Source: CAYJFG01 sp051881695
GTDB lineage: Bacteria > Bacillota > Clostridia > Oscillospirales > Acutalibacteraceae
Direction: 5' to 3'
Length of the DNA stretch: 64,000 nucleotides
NCBI GenBank assembly: GCA_051881695.1
Contig: JBJEQJ010000008.1
Coordinates: 1 to 64,000, forward strand
This document shows positions 63,646 through 64,000 of the stretch, one piece after another (the first letter of the stretch is position 1; each line of letters begins with the position of its first letter). A program made the translations under genes and the position numbers. The notes under the pieces were generated by a model. The model had not been told where the DNA came from and did not search any database. It saw nothing but the letters and a program-made list of their open reading frames with translations.

Positions 63646-64000
63646 TTAGCCGTTGTCCTTTGCTAGCCTTACAAGCTCAAACAAAGTGTTCATCGCCTCA
63701 ATCGGCGTAAGGGTATTAATATCTATATTCTTCAGCTTATTTGTAATTTCGTTTTCATATGTATTTAAAAGCGACAGCTCCGGCTGCATATTGTTTTCCG
63801 CTGTTGTTTTTGCCGGCTTTGCTGTATTTTTATCGGTCATATTATTGCCGCCGTCAAGCTCTGCTAAAATTTCTTTAGCACGTTTTATAACGGAGTTCGG
63901 TATTCCGGCAAGCTTTGCAACCTCAATACCGTAGCTTTCGTCTGCTCCTCCTCTTACGATTCTGCGCAGGAAGGTAATATCATCACCGCGTTTTTTAACG
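63646..64000 (-). CDS. mutS: DNA mismatch repair protein MutS, C-terminal end (partial)
   Basis: The frame is open at the right edge and encodes the last ~118 residues. FLRRIVRGGADESYGIEVAKLAGIPNSVI with RAKEILAELDGG is the end of the MutS ATPase and helix region, followed by a linker and a helical C-terminal tail. The ATG at 63840 is internal, not the start. The rest of the gene lies outside the window. Confidence 0.93.
   Translation of the reverse strand, partial: VKKRGDDITFLRRIVRGGADESYGIEVAKLAGIPNSVIKRAKEILAELDGGNNMTDKNTAKPAKTTAENNMQPELSLLNTYENEITNKLKNIDINTLTPIEAMNTLFELVRLAKDNG

Noticed and set aside
1..64000. tRNA, rRNA genes or CRISPR arrays
   Set aside because: Apart from tmRNA, no cloverleaf with T-loop consensus, no rRNA sequence and no regularly spaced direct repeats were seen.

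Overview
The window looks like a chromosomal segment of a spore-forming, low-to-mid GC Clostridia member of the Ruminococcus/Oscillospiraceae group. Three things point there. First, there are sporulation genes: sigK, sigG, yqfC, yqfD, a ylbJ-like gene and a SpoIVFB-like protease. Second, ribosomal protein L27 carries the Firmicutes N-terminal extension and the Prp protease that removes it is encoded beside it. Third, there is an extracellular starch-degrading locus built from cohesin and dockerin modules, in the style of the Ruminococcus bromii amylosome. The species assignment is inference.

Layout. 1-6.7 kb (+): accessory cluster of secreted, lipoprotein and zinc-ribbon membrane proteins, with a broken lipoprotein gene at 5866-6127. 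6.9-9.9 kb (-): a graveyard of defence and mobile-element pieces next to the 3' end of ssrA. It holds a STAND/NB-ARC NTPase split by an in-frame stop, a frameshifted serine-recombinase fragment, a truncated C5 DNA methyltransferase, a DUF4314 gene and a small ORF. 10.2-11.0 kb (-): ssrA (tmRNA) and smpB, the ribosome-rescue pair. 11.2-17.6 kb (-): a membrane-anchored cohesin protein, a 1232-aa dockerin pullulanase, and a BspA-repeat/dockerin/SGNH hydrolase.

18-33 kb is mostly core (-): metallopeptidase-rpoD-dnaG-dgt, yigZ, rpmE, then CPBP protease and tadA on +, then sigK, prfC, yitT-like, mrnC, obgE, DUF6483, rpmA-prp-rplU and sigG. 33-49.5 kb is mixed: rmuC, an S1-domain protein, a cyclophilin lipoprotein and thioredoxin (+), yqfD-yqfC (-), ylbJ-like and asnB (+), then on - a Na/Pi transporter, a nuclease lipoprotein, a HAD phosphatase, the DUF2344/radical-SAM pair, the SpoIVFB-like pair and a MATE pump. 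49.6-64 kb (-): nfnB-nfnA (electron bifurcation), rluD-lspA-ileS-divIVA-ylmH-sepF-yggS-HlyD-like adaptor (a division/ylm cluster), and miaA-mutL-mutS. mutS runs off the right edge.

The most distinctive parts are the cohesin/dockerin locus, the collapsed STAND NTPase with a DUF11-like C-terminus, and the unusual lipase-fold/7-TM/double zinc-ribbon protein at 611-4279. No tRNA or rRNA gene, CRISPR array or intact transposon was seen.
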